Positions 1-13,167 of a stretch of 64,000 nucleotides of DNA are shown here, in pieces (positions within the stretch are counted from its first letter, which is position 1; the number at the start of each line of letters is the position of its first letter). This DNA is from Hybos culiciformis (Eukaryota > Arthropoda > Insecta > Diptera > Hybotidae). Position numbers and translations under genes: made by a program. The DNA is taken from contig OZ023273.1 of assembly GCA_964007475.1 (NCBI GenBank), positions 120,947,812-121,011,811 on the forward strand, in the 5' to 3' direction. The notes beneath the pieces were generated by a model, which was not told the DNA's origin, made no database searches, and saw only the letters and a list, made by a program, of their open reading frames with translations.

Positions 1-2560
1 TGAAAGAGATTCGATTTCATGTCACTTAGAAGAAAGATGGTTATCGAACCTAAACTTAAAACAACCTGACTAATTTTTCAAACTGGTCTTGCATTAAAAA
101 ATTGGGTCATTTTCTTTGAAAAGCGAGTTTGTATCATTTTATTTGCCATGCATGCACGTAAAAACATAATTTCATTATTGTTAGGTATAAAATTATTTCT
201 ATTTATGCTTTCTAACAAAAAATTGAGCATAAATAAAGAAGACGATTAAAAATCATACTTTCATTTATTTATCTCTTTAACAATTTTACATCGTGTACAG
301 AAAACATTTTATTGTACGGTATATAATATTCCTAACACTAACCATGTACAATTGTAGAATTTAAATATATTCAATTAAAAAATCAAAGTAAAATGTATAT
401 CATGATTTCAGTTCAAACAGAGTTTCGAATGGCCCCGATTAAGGTTTTCGATTAATGGAGATACCCGAAAATAATTCAAAGAATTGCTTCAATATAATAA
501 GATACATATTATATTACATCTTGAAGTTTTAATACTCTTAACGAATTCATAAAAAATAATTGTTTCAAAATCAGCAAATATAAAAAACAAAATATAGCGT
601 TTGTAATTATAATTGAATTTAACAATTTTATTATAGTTACTTTAAGTAGCATAATTGTAGAAGTGGAACACTTTACTCGCTTAATTTCAAGGGACATCAA
701 ATCTTAAATTAGCTTAAAATTTATCTTAATTTAGGTGCATTAACGTATAGTTAAATAAAAAAATTTGGAAAACAACTTAAATATAAAATATTTCAAAGGG
801 TTTTGTTTATTTTATCCCTAAATTAAAGATAGTTATCCGACAAATTGTATATATATACTCGATATAATATATTTCAGTAGATAAAGTTAAATCAAAACTT
901 AGCTCTGTAAGTCAATTATTAAGTATATAAGTGGCAAAATAAAAATAAAACTTGTAAATCGAAATATCTTGGAAATAAATATGAATTGAATTGAATTGAA
1001 ACTTAAATATCGCCGGCCGTTTTTAATGTTTATGTTTGTTTTTGTAGAAGTTTTTATAAATATTTTTTAACATAACGTTTATTATATAATTTTGAATATG
1101 TAGTTCATTTAAAATGGTGCAAAAACACATTTGGGACATGGTTATGAAAATGCAAAATACTGTCACACGGCCTTGAACAAAATTGAGAATATTTAATACA
1201 GAGAAAAAACTGGTTAATAATATAAAAATATGTTAAGTTAATGCAGTTTTTGTTCAAAAACCATTGAGTGGAGTGCAAATCTATTACACAGATCCATATT
1301 TGTTGCTTTCTGTGACTAAATCATAAAAAATTTTAACGACAAAATGCATTAAAAAAATTATTAAAAATTAAAATCTTTTAGTTTGGTTACGAAAACTTTT
1401 TCCGATATTATTTTGTGAAAGATTTTGTTAACTAATTTTGAAAATTTTCAATTCAAAGTAAAAGAAAAAAAAATTAAAAGGGTCGAACCAATCTCTGTCT
1501 TTACTAAGTAAATGTTCAAAGCCTGTGATTTCCTATTTATTTAGATCCAGATGTGTTTGATAAACAAATTTATTCAAAGCCTTCTAAAGCGCAACTTATG
1601 AAATAGTTGAAAGAAGTATATACATTTATTTTCGAAATTTTTTTTAATCGTTATATTGTCGCGTCGCTTAAATTTGGCCTAACTATGTTTTATTTGCATT
1701 TATCACCTTTTATTTCGAAACAAAATGGCACACAAAATATTATTTTAATTATTTTGTAATTCTGATAATATCTGATTTTGAAACATGCTACACACTCAAA
1801 TAATAGTTACATTTATATAAATATGCGTATACAATTTATTATACATAATACCTAATTTTACTTTAATGAATGTTTTGATACCTTTAATAAATGTTTTCAT
1901 ACCTGTACTTGAAAAATAACTCAAAATAATAAAATACCTACCTACATAATAATATAAATTATGGACAAGTATGCATATGTAGGTATCAAAAATATTATTT
2001 CTAGTCAAAACCTTTCATTCGTTATTGTGAAAATCCTAGTATATATTTTGTTTAAATTTCGTAATATCATTTAAACGAAGAAATTTCTTTTTTCATGTAA
2101 AAAAATTTAATAAATTTCAGAACTTTGTATCAATTGTGTGGTAAAATTGGCTATTGAAGTTGTCTGTTCAAGTTGTCTTAATTTCTTTTCATTGAAGACT
2201 AAATTATTTTATTTTCCGTATGCATTGGAAGGACAGACTTTTATGAATCATGTAAAGAAAATGCATGACGGAAAATCTCTGTCGAATTAAAAAAAATCAA
2301 CTCTCTCTAAAGGAAATAAAATCAAATGTATTTCCTTGATGATGGTTAAATGTAATTGTGTGTGTCGTACAGTTTATTGGACATCAACTAACAAACATGA
2401 TACTCATTATTATTTTAAAACATTATTGTTATTAAAATTTTACAAATTTTTAATAACTTCAATTCTGTGTGATATAAAAATCACTTTCAATCACTGAAAT
2501 CACTGAAAATTATTTCACATATTTAAATTTAAATTAAAAGTTTTTTAGATTTAGGTAGGT
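1..2560. other. AT-rich intergenic DNA, no gene seen
   Basis: No reading frame here has coding character: the open frames are under 75 codons and rich in Ile, Asn, Lys and Phe, as random AT-rich sequence gives. I found no splice-bounded exon, no terminal inverted repeats and no tandem array. Confidence 0.6.
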
Positions 2561-2623
2561 ACTTTAACATTTTTATTTAAATATTTTACAAAATTCACTA
2601 TTACAAGATCGCTCGAACACAGT

Positions 2624-2629
2624 TTTATT
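2624..2629 (-). terminator. polyadenylation signal for the small secreted-protein gene
   Basis: The minus strand reads AATAAA here, about 70 nt past the stop codon of the 2700-3071 reading frame. That is a normal 3'UTR length for a small insect gene. In such AT-rich DNA the hexamer is common, so position is the main support. Confidence 0.4.
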
Positions 2630-2699
2630 TTCAGTTTAAAAAAATTACTACTTTGGTACATTTTTTTAATGCTATACTACTCGAAAGCTCAGATTATTT

Positions 2700-3071
2700 T
2701 CAATCAGATTTGTTTTTCTTTAACTTTGATAAATATTCTTTGGAAAATTTTATGAAATCATTAGAATTTTTAAATTTCATTGGTTTAATATTTCGATCAA
2801 TGTCGTCTACATTTATGACATAATATTCATTCGGTTCTGTATCATCCACATTAGAATAATCTAAAAACTCCACATAATCTTCAACATCTGGTTCTTTTGG
2901 GTCTTTAGAATCATAATATTCAGCTAGTAGCTCATTTTCATAATCCATCCAGTTTTCAAATAGCTCACTCAAACCAAATGTTCGTGCTCTGTTGATAGGC
3001 GGCGGTTTAGCAGCAACAAATTTAAGTTCAGTTAATGCTAGTAAATAAACTAAATGTATAATTTTTTTCAT
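2700..3071 (-). CDS. small secreted acidic protein, unknown function
   Basis: This single-exon frame encodes 123 residues. Residues 1-21 look like a signal peptide: Lys at 2-3, a hydrophobic core rich in Leu, Val and Ala, and a likely cleavage after the Ala-Ala at about 20-21. The mature part starts with a KPPP stretch, is strongly acidic between residues 40 and 90 (many Asp, Glu and Tyr) and turns basic at the C terminus (KLKKNKSD). There is no Cys in the mature chain, so no disulfide-rich toxin or defensin fold is suggested. The base composition is more balanced than the flanks, which supports real coding. A TCAGT initiator-like motif lies about 30-70 nt upstream, and AATAAA follows the stop. 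I do not recognise the family. Salivary, accessory-gland or cuticle-associated peptides are possible, but nothing in the sequence decides between them. Confidence 0.6.
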   Translation of the reverse strand: MKKIIHLVYLLALTELKFVAAKPPPINRARTFGLSELFENWMDYENELLAEYYDSKDPKEPDVEDYVEFLDYSNVDDTEPNEYYVINVDDIDRNIKPMKFKNSNDFIKFSKEYLSKLKKNKSD

Positions 3072-3452
3072 TTCCGTTTCAATAAAAATAAAACTGACCC
3101 GTCCAATTAAAATGACTAAATGACACTGAACTTCATTATCTTTTCATGTTCCCTTCTTTATTTCTACCTGGTTTACTTATTTTTAATAAACAAAAATTTA
3201 AGTGGAAGTAATATTTTATACTTTTTTTAGCTTTATAATATTTTTTTTTTCTGGGGCATTGATGTTTTTGAAAAAGTTATTCGATAGTAGAAATGTATTC
3301 TTTACTAACAGAAACCCTTTTGCAATGTTGTGCTTATAACAGTTATATATTAATTTAAATGTTAAAAGATATTCAACTTGGATTATCACATTATTTTATT
3401 CATCGATATAAATTTATTCTTCTATATCTAGTTGAACACGTAATAGTGCATC

Positions 3453-3527
3453 TCCCGAAAAGAATTTGGAATAAAAATATTTTGACTAAAAATATTTCCC
3501 GAAAAAGAATTTGGAATATAAATATTT
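3453..3527. repeat. two-copy 44-bp-period direct repeat
   Basis: A segment of about 31 bp (TCCCGAAAAGAATTTGGAAT and following bases) at 3453-3483 recurs at 3497-3527 with one inserted A and one substitution. It causes the apparent peptide repeat in a short plus-strand frame here (RIWNxNI), which I do not regard as a gene. Confidence 0.7.
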
Positions 3528-5710
3528 CACAAATATATTCTAATAATGTAATTTATTTTAAAATTAAGGGTAAAGCCTGTTTAGAAATTATAATTTTTTC
3601 ATAATCTGACCTTAGTTTCTTTCCATAGTATTGTTCAGTATGCCCACATTTATAATAATAATATACATCTCGTTAATTTAAAATTAGAAACTATCATTTA
3701 TATAACATTTGAATCTTATTCAAGCATCAACATTTTTTATATAAAATAAAAACAAATATAAATATATTATAATTAACGTATTTTTTTTTATTTTTATTTA
3801 TTTCATTGATTTCTTCTTGTTTTATTATGGTTTATTGGAATTATTCTGCCAATTCTATGTAAATTAAAAATAGAAAGATTGTTATTTTGTTAACATTCAT
3901 TTTCGGTTAACATTCATTTGTTTAACATAGTTTTTATTTTCAATGTTCGTTCACTCGTTGACAATCCTTAAATCGTAAAGTTGCGAACTTGACAATTATT
4001 TCCATATATAGACCATAGTGTGCGCGATCTTATCAGATTTCTCACATCATGTGCACACGTATTTTACTCGTACCAGTGACGATTTGATATAGTTATAATC
4101 AAGAAACTAACTACGTATATTTAAGCGCCTATATTTAATTCTCTTCATGTAAAATATTATATGTTGTTTCTCCGAGACTAACATTTAGTTACATTTAATT
4201 ATAATTAAAAATATAAGAAAGAATTATTTACTTATATGTATAAACATAATATATTAAATTTTTCTAAAAAAAGGTTCGTAATATTAATTCGAATTGATAT
4301 TACTAAAAATATTATATCATCAAAAGAAGAAAACTATTTAAAATAATACTGTATCTATATCTCAGATATTTGTCAATAAGTAAATAACTGCATTTTAGGT
4401 CAATTTACTTTTTTATGAAAATAAATTTAATAATGAGTAATCTATACATTGACAAAAAAAAATTTGGAAAAATACTATAATTAACAAAATAATTTTGCAA
4501 ATAACTAAATAAGTAGGTATACGAAAATTTAATACTGAACGTGAGTAAAAATCTATAAATTCACAAACCCAAAATTAGCTTTTTAACATTTTACCAAAAA
4601 TGGAGTTATTTACACTGATTAACAAATGCCTGAGAAATGTACTTTAGAGGTACCTTTCAGTAAAAATTTTAAAATATTTTAGTTCTTGCGAAAAATTATA
4701 TAAACATTATATAATTTGTAATGCAACATTTTGTCGCTTCGGCTATGACTATCTTTGAAGGAGTGTACCTATTTTAATTTACGTGGTTTTTAACATTAAT
4801 ATACCATACATAGTACATTTTCGATAATTTTTTTTTGTTCGTTTCATTTAACTTTCAATTTTATAATAAATTGTTTCCCTATAAAAATGTTCATTTATAT
4901 ACATACATATATAAAAACAATGTATAATCTTGATTTTTATTACTGAAAGGCTATTTTAAAAATTGATATTATTAGTCACACAAAACGATATTATGGAACA
5001 ACGTAAAATGCCATCAGCGTTAAATGTAATGTAATATGTTTTTGTTATTTATAAATAAGAATAATATGTTTTTATAAATTTTTTCAAAGACCTACAATGT
5101 ATCTAACTAGTTTCATCTTTCCCAGGACAAAAATAATTGTTCGTACTCTATACTCTTTTGATATACTGATAGATTTTTGGTTCATTATTGAAAAAAATAA
5201 TAGTATAGTAAAAACAGATATTGTTAATGAATTTTTTCGCGTAACTATTCTATGTTGATATATATTAACAAACAAAATTGTTTCTCTAACCATGTTGTGT
5301 GCGCAACAACATTCTATTGGTAATTCAATGGTTATACAAAAAATCTGTTATTCACCAGGAAAAATTTTTAAAATTTAGTAAAAGAGTAAATTCGTTTTTT
5401 AAAAAGGCAAAAAAAAAATTAGGAACAGTCGAAGACTTTAACTTAAAAAACAAGTACTTAATTGTGATGCAATAGGCGAAGTGTTACTTTTTCCAATCTT
5501 CGGTACTCTCAAAATTTGTTTTTTCATTTTGTCTACCATGAATAAAGAATTAAAGTAAATAAGGTTTTTTTTAAGTAATGTAACATAAAAATTAAATAAA
5601 AAAATAATAAAAATAATGTCATTTGAAGGCTATTAATATACACAGCATTTACAATTATTAACTATCTTCACGTTGCGAGTTTGCCGCTAGTTTTCATACA
5701 ATTTTGTTAT

Positions 5711-5760
5711 AATATATGTATATACAAACAAACATATATATATATGTAATGTATATATAT
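5711..5760. repeat. TA/TG microsatellite patch
   Basis: The sequence is made of interrupted AT and ATGT dinucleotide and tetranucleotide runs. No further structure is visible. Confidence 0.6.
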
Positions 5761-8700
5761 CAATCTTATTTCATAATATTTTTATCCTTTTTTAGTTTAA
5801 TTTTTGTGATAACAGAAAAAAATAGTTTCTGCAGTCACGGAAGTGAGATTTTTTTTAGTTATTTTAGTGATAATAAATTTGTATAATATGATGTTTGAAA
5901 GATAGGGAGATATTATTTGAATATTCATCATTCTAGACGAGTTTTAATAAAATGATGGAAAGACTGGCTTACAAAGTTTTCTGATTCGACATTGTAATTA
6001 TCAAAGCTTTTAAAAACTCAATATCCGATGTCCGATGTTAACTATGCACATATTTAGTATTAAGACGATTCTAATCATAACCATTAACCAAACAAATTTA
6101 GTTTGAATATTATTTTTCTTCCGTAATCGTGATAGTCAGTCTACAATTCTACATAGGTACCTAAACACACATTTGTACAATGTACATAATATTTTAATAC
6201 ACATTTTAAATTATAAAATAATATTTATTAGACGGTAAACACAAAATGAACATTTACACATTTTATATATTTGCAGATACTAAAAATAAAAAACAAACAT
6301 AAATTGCATCTGTATCTGACTTTCACGTTTCGCATACTGATTAAATTTAGATCATTTTTAAATATTAAATACATAATATTATTAAATACATAATAGAAAG
6401 CTAATTTGCAAGCCACAGATATAATGAAAAATTAATATAGATTTCTAATCTTTCATCATTCTACATAAATACTTTGAATGTTAGAATGTAATTTATAATT
6501 ATATTATCAATTAAGTTATTTAAGAATGATAATAAAGACAAAACTCATTGTTTAGCTATTAATTTTTCAAAAACTAAATGTCAGTGTTTTAAAATCAAAT
6601 TCTAAATATAAAGATATTCATATGTTCTTATGCATTTGCATTTTTAATTTCTTTTAACAGTATTTAGTAATTTTATTTAAAAAAAAAAAAAAAAATAATT
6701 TAAAACTATTTTGTTATTCTAATCTAATATTTTATTTAATGAATGTCTTTATTCGAAAATGAATAAATTAAAAATAAATAAATTATATAACATTTTTATA
6801 TTCGACTATTTTATGTAATTTTTCATTCAAATAATCTCATAATTTCTAAGAAAAGTTCAAAAAAGTCACACGTTTATTAAAATAACATTATTTTCTTTAT
6901 ATTACATACAGTTAGCGAAACTTTATATATGTCATAATTTAATTATGTACTGCATATATGCATATAGAATTAGAAATGCAAAATAAATTCTGATCAATTC
7001 AAACAGAAATCTAAAAAGAAACAATTTCCAAGATTTAAATATATACTTTATTTAATATATTACTTTCTGATGTTTGTAAACTTGGAATAAGCATTATCAG
7101 TTAAACATTCTGTTAATAGAGCAGTAAATTTGTTAATTTACATACATTATGTATATTTATTATTTAATTATTTAATATGGTTTTAATATGTCTTGAAATA
7201 TCTGCTTTTGCACACTTAGTACTTATTATTATTTTTTTTAATTAGTCGTAGAACCGCAATAACTAAATTGAATTAATTGTTATAAAATGTTGTTTGAAAA
7301 CTTAAAAATTCCCTGAAAGTACCTTATTTTTTACTTAAACACAAACGGAATCATTTTAAAGTTGACTTAATTCGAAAAGCTACTTTTTGAGATATTAATC
7401 GAAACTATCACATAAATAAAATTAATTTAGTTACTTAATTTGCAAGCGAGTAGACCTTCTACTTTAATATTTTCCAGACTAGGATCATAATTATCATATG
7501 TACAAATTATAAAAATTAATTAAATTAGATATCTTTCTCAAAATAACGAAACGTCGTTCTTTCTTCTAACTTAATTGTTTAAACGTATTTTTATTTAAGG
7601 GCTATTCAAAATCTGTACTTAGGGAATCACAAATCAAAAAACACTATTTTTTTTTTTATTTTGTGAAGAAAATAATTTAAATTTAAAACTTTAATATTGT
7701 TTAAATAATTTACATTATTAACTAAAATTTATAATTTCTTTAAAATTCCTGTTTAAATTTTATACTTTTACAATTAATTATAAAAGATAACTTTTGAATT
7801 TTATCAAGAAATTATTCTGTTTATGAGAATTTATGAAATATATTTCGCGAAAAAAAAAAAAACAAAACAAGTCACAAAAATTTATTGTGCTTCAAAAAAA
7901 TTTATTACTTCAATTAAAATCAATTTTATATTAGTTCTTTTTACATGCCACGAAGTTTTAAGTTACCATAAGTTTATTTTTTTGATATAAATAAGTGATG
8001 TGGTCTGTTTAAAATCCATAGGGATGAAAGAACATTATCACTAACAATATTAACTTTTTAAGATTAAATCGCTTTAACATTCGGCGACTTATATTCCTAT
8101 ATGCTACATAAGAAAAAAAGAAAATTAAGCACTATCAATATAATTTTATATGGAAACATTATTTGCATAAGACAATTGTCATCGGTTTTTTCCCTCTGAT
8201 GATATGGGTTTTCAAAAGAATTTAGAACTTTATTATATGAATAAGACAATTAATTTTATTCTTTTGGATAAGATTACTTCATTTATTTTCTTTACACAGC
8301 ATGCAGAATTGTATGGCATTTGCTTTTTTCTTTCTTTTGAATGAAGAAACAAATTTAAATTGTCGCGAGCTTCATTCGAATTCAAATTATTTGAAGTTTA
8401 CTATATAGGTACAATTTTATATTTTATATTTTATATTATTTCATTTTCAAATAAAAAAATAAAAAATATTTATTTTATTATTCTCCTACATACATACATA
8501 AAAGATTATCTAATTTTTAGTTCTCTAAACAAAACCCACGAATCATAATATATGTAATTATTTTACACGTCACTTTTTACTGATAGAAATAGAATTTAGT
8601 TTGTAAAGAACATAAATTCAATACCTTATATCAGAAATAAAGTCATTATGGTTTTTATAAAAATTTACTCCAAATAGTATATATGTATATATATATTTAT

Positions 8701-11700
8701 AAAGATTTCGAAATTGTTTAATCCCTTTACAATAAAACTAATTATTCTGCTTCGAATTTTTCTTTTCAAGTAAAAGGTCCTGCTCATGCTCATAACACAA
8801 TCATTTTATTTTTGTCTATGTACTTGGAAAGGCGCTCTTAAATATAACTAGTCCCATCATAATAAGCTTAGAATTGAGTACTTCGTACACTCGAAAACAT
8901 AATATAATTCGAAAAATGAGTTGCAAAAAAAAGATACTGTATTAAAAAACGTTTTATTTTCTTACTGGAATTTATATAGTTAATTTTCTTGACAAAGAGA
9001 TGAAACAAACTGAATTTATTTATATTATGATTAATGTTACTTCTATTTGTGCTTTTAACCATCAAAATAGGAAAATTCATAAAAGCAAATATTAGTCAAT
9101 TTTATTCGTTCATACTATTATATACTTAATTAATAACTGCTATCATATTAAAATTCAAGGCACTTACAGTTTACTATTACAAATTTCATTCTGTACTAGT
9201 CTGGCTTTTATAGATGATTGATAAAAAAATGTAGACTGATGTGGCGACATTGTCTGTCCGTTTTCAAGTAAATAAATTTTATTGAATTATGAATGTGGAT
9301 GTTTCTTCAATTCTTCAGAAAATTTTTATAAATTTTACCTATTGTGCGTATTATAGATTTTTTTTTTTATGAAAACATGGAAATTGAAGTTGTGTTGCCG
9401 TTAATTATTATAGTTAGTAGTACATGTGTTTTGAATGTACATTGTACTTATACCCTTCGTTCATCGTCTACATTTTATTATGATTAGCACAGTTTCTTGA
9501 TGAGAACCATTTTGTTATCAAATTGCAAACAGTCATTTTTTATCTTTAAATCGTTTGATACATTTGATCACATCATTTTATTTTGAAAAATGTATCCAGT
9601 ATTAGGAAATAAAAAAAATAAAAAAAAGGGCTAACGATTTTCAGCTTATTTAGTCTTTTTTCTCTAATAATAATACTTATCGAATAACAGAAATTAGCTA
9701 CATCAAGATATTTCGATACAAACTCTAAGTATAAAATTATACACATAATTATAATATAATTAAAAAAAAGAGTAATAAAGTTATACTAATAAAATACCAG
9801 AAACTTCATCACCAGAAACTTTTCGACCTTTGAAGAGATTAACTAATAGAAAAGACTTATAAGCTGATACTGAACACAACCTACGAAGAATATTTAAAGT
9901 TCATATAAAACACTCAAAACAAATCTTAATTAACTATATAAGTACTTCATTCATTAATTACCGGAAAACTAGTTAGTTAACTGATATCGATGAGTGAGTC
10001 GTTACTCGTTCGAACAAAAATTTGTTGAATTAATTATATAATTCAATTTTAATTTAATTATTACTTCATTCTCAGTAATGGATTATTATAGTATTTTTAA
10101 AAATTGAAAATAGTAAAACCAAAGTTTATACTATTGTTACCATAAGTAATGAAAAAAAGTTTTCAAAATTTTTGCTATCATTAACTGAACTTCCCAAATT
10201 TTGAGTAACTCCTGTATTGCCAAATAAACCAGTGAATATTTGAGTTTAATATAATTTATGTACATAAATTTATAACAAAATCTTTTTTTTATTTTGTTTA
10301 CATAACTAAAAGTTCATTACCACTTAATAATGATTTTTAACGCATAAACACTCAAATTCTTACGTATGAACATATACACATAATGTATGATTGAAAATTA
10401 TAATAACAAAAGCAAACTAATCAAAATAATTGAAAACTTAACATCTTTCATTATAATATTTATATGAGCTTCATAGGTTTTTTCTGTTTTCGATTTTTAA
10501 TTAAAAAAAATATAGAGTTCATTATCTGTTGAAGTGAAAGTATACGAACTGAGGTAACCGATTACGGCGGGTACATCAAATAAATACATCAAATAGTGTT
10601 TATTAATATGTATTTACTAAGTTTCTGTTTATCTGTAATATGGCATCACAGACATACTGGCTGTGTGTGATAATGATAATAGTACCCTGATTTTGATACA
10701 ATCGTCTTTACTCTTATGATAATGACATATGATAATCTGTAGCAAGATGATGAGGAAATAACCAACAAAAAAAATGTTTTTTAAGAGAGTGAATATTGTG
10801 TACTATCTAAAAAGTACTTTATTATAGATTATTAGAGCAAGAGCTTATTCCGTGATTATATTTCGTAAAAAATTAAGTTAATGTTACATCATTTTCAATT
10901 TATTTGAACAATAATGTAAAATCTTTTACAACATTGTTTTGAAAAATTTTAATTTCAAATTAAAAAATTCCTCTGAGAATTGCAATATTTAGATGCTAAA
11001 TTTTTTATTATTTTCAATTGTTTACATACATTATTAGCCTATGAAAATTTATGTATCTCAAGTTCATTAGCTTTTATTTGTTTTAGTTTGTATAGGTATA
11101 TATAGTTTTATTACTTTGGTTTAATAATGAAGATAAAGTTTAATGTAAAAGTTAAATTTTTCAAAATAAAGTTAACTGGATTCTATTTATACCAATCAAA
11201 TTAGAAAATTGTAGAAAAAAACGTGTTTAAGGCAAGCGTCGTGGGTTCGTGTCGTACTCAATGCTTTTTGTTACATTTCTATTATTCTATTCCGATTAGT
11301 AAGTTCACAATTATAAAAGGGTAATATATTTATAAGTAATTAATCGCGCACATGCTCGACGGTAATGTATAAATGTTGCATCATGAAAATAAGGACGAGA
11401 ATTGAGACAAAATGGTAATTAGTATCTTTTTTCATTTTTTATCTCTTCGGAGCTTTCTAAAAGATTACTAATTAATCCCTGAGAGCTTATCGATAATAAT
11501 ATGTGTAGTCAGATATTGAAGCATCTTCGAGGTGAAACATTAAAAAAAAAAAATTTATTTTTAAATAGAGTAAAATTATGATTATTTTTTGTTCGTAAAG
11601 AAACTATATGGATTAAAAATACAGAAGTCTTTTTCAACAACAATATAAAAGTTCAATACAATTTGATTTGCAAAAAGTTTCTTAAAACATAAAGCATAAT

Positions 11701-12279
11701 AAAAAATTTTGATAAACAGTCCAAGTTTTTTTTTGTTTCTTAAAAATGGGCGCACCATTACTATGAAAAGAAGTTTATTGAAAAAAATATGTAACTCATA
11801 AATTTTTATTTTTATTATCAACTTAATAAAGGATAATAGTCGATTGTACTTTTAATGGTCATATAAATTATTAGTTCCATTTTATCATTTGTGATGGGTG
11901 GTCATTTTACCTTTTAAATCCTAAAAAAAATGTAGGTAGCTTAATTGAAACAAATGAATGTAGGCCAAATAATTTTTTTTATAATTAAAAAACTAATATC
12001 AACGAATAAGGTTTGCCGAATTGCGTTTGATTATTTAATTTTACTTGCAGATAAAATACCATTAACGAGTGTGCACTGTACACCTACATATATGTGTAGA
12101 AACTCATACATAAATTAAAATTTTTTTTTGTGTGGCAATCGGGATCTATAGAATCATCTTTTTCGAGTTTAAAAATCTCATAATAAAAAAAAAAATAAAA
12201 CAATAGTCATCATTTGATTTTTAGTTAAAATGATCTAAAAAAAAATAGAAACTAACTAATGCATTTAAAATATTATTGA

Positions 12280-12974
12280 ACTAGTCGAAATACCCGGCTT
12301 CGCACGGTAGTTCCGAACTTATATTAATATCAAAACATAAAGTGATTTTGTGCACTAAAAAAACAGAATTTCAAAATTTGTTAAATAGCCACTTCCCCGG
12401 TGCTTTAACACATCCAGTCTTCTAAATAGTCGATTTGGGTCCAACGCTATAATATCGGAATATACCATACCTAAATTGCGCACTAAAAAAAACAGAATTT
12501 CAAAATTTTTTAAATACTTCCCCGGTGCCTTAACACATCCAGTATTCTAAATAGTCGATTCGGGTCCAACGCTACAACATTTTAACGGAATATACCTAAA
12601 TTGCAAAACCGGCTTCTAAGGTAGCCCCCCGTCGGGGCTTCGGATCAAAATTTCTAGTACCCTATAACCATCTCGGGTATCTGGGCTCCTTATTTTCAAA
12701 ATTTTAAAATTTCGAAATTTGTGGTATAGCCCCCGAATTGGCCCTGGCACAACGGTTGGGGGCCTCTCAACATTCAGTTTTTTAAATAGCCTTTTCGGGT
12801 CCAACGCTATATTTTATTGGAAAATACCTAAATTTCAAAACCGGCTTCTAAGGTAGCCCCCCCGCCGGGGCCTCGGATCAAAATTTCTAGTACCCTATAA
12901 CCATCTCGGGCCCCAATAATACTTAAGTTCAAAATTTCAGCCAAATCGGTCCAGCGGTTTATGCGTGATTGAGT
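12280..12974. repeat. modular GC-richer dispersed repeat (probable non-autonomous element)
   Basis: The GC content rises sharply against the flanks. The left part begins with TACCCGGCTTCGCACGG. The right part ends with a CCAAATCGGTCCAGCGGTTT motif followed directly by tandem arrays. From memory, both kinds of motif recur at the edges of abundant arthropod repeats, but I cannot assign a family. Inside, module A (GCACTAAAAAAACAG through to ATACCTAAATT) occurs at about 12351-12475 and 12480-12600, with a partial third copy at about 12770-12835. Module B (AAAACCGGCTTCTAAGG through to CCATCTCGGG) occurs at about 12605-12680 and 12837-12910. No reading frame looks like a transposase or reverse transcriptase, and I see no terminal inverted repeats or clear target duplication. 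Confidence 0.6.
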
Positions 12975-13029
12975 ACAGAGGACAGAGGACAGAGGACAGA
13001 GGACAGAGGACAGAGGACAGAGGACAGAG
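12975..13029. repeat. 7-bp tandem array (ACAGAGG)n
   Basis: Seven perfect copies of ACAGAGG are followed by a truncated eighth that merges into the next array. It abuts the right end of the modular repeat, as microsatellites often do at the 3' ends of non-LTR-type elements. Confidence 0.9.
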
Positions 13030-13167
13030 AAACAGAGAAACAGAGAAACAGAGAAACAGAGAAACAGAGAAACAGAGAAACAGAGAAACAGAGAAACAGA
13101 GAAACAGAGAAACAGAGAAACAGAGAAACAGAGAAACAGAGAAACAGAGAAACAGAGAAACAGAGAA
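13024..13167. repeat. 8-bp tandem array (ACAGAGAA)n
   Basis: Eighteen essentially perfect copies of ACAGAGAA follow the 7-bp array without a break. The unit looks like the 7-mer with its final G replaced by AA, so the two arrays share ancestry and the 8-mer expanded later. The open frames across it on both strands are artefacts of a repeat without stop codons. Confidence 0.9.

Larger units (their letters stand above)
3072..12279. other. long AT-rich intergenic stretch, no supportable gene
   Basis: This stretch of about 9 kb holds only short low-complexity frames, poly-A and poly-T runs and TA-rich microsatellite patches. I could not find splice-bounded coding exons, including the missing 5' exon of the gene at 18.3 kb. 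That exon could still be hidden here if it is short. Confidence 0.5.

Noticed and set aside
11220..11275. tRNA or tRNA-derived SINE suggested by GTGGGTTCGTGTCG
   Set aside because: Only a weak B-box-like stretch. No A box at the right distance and no cloverleaf could be formed.
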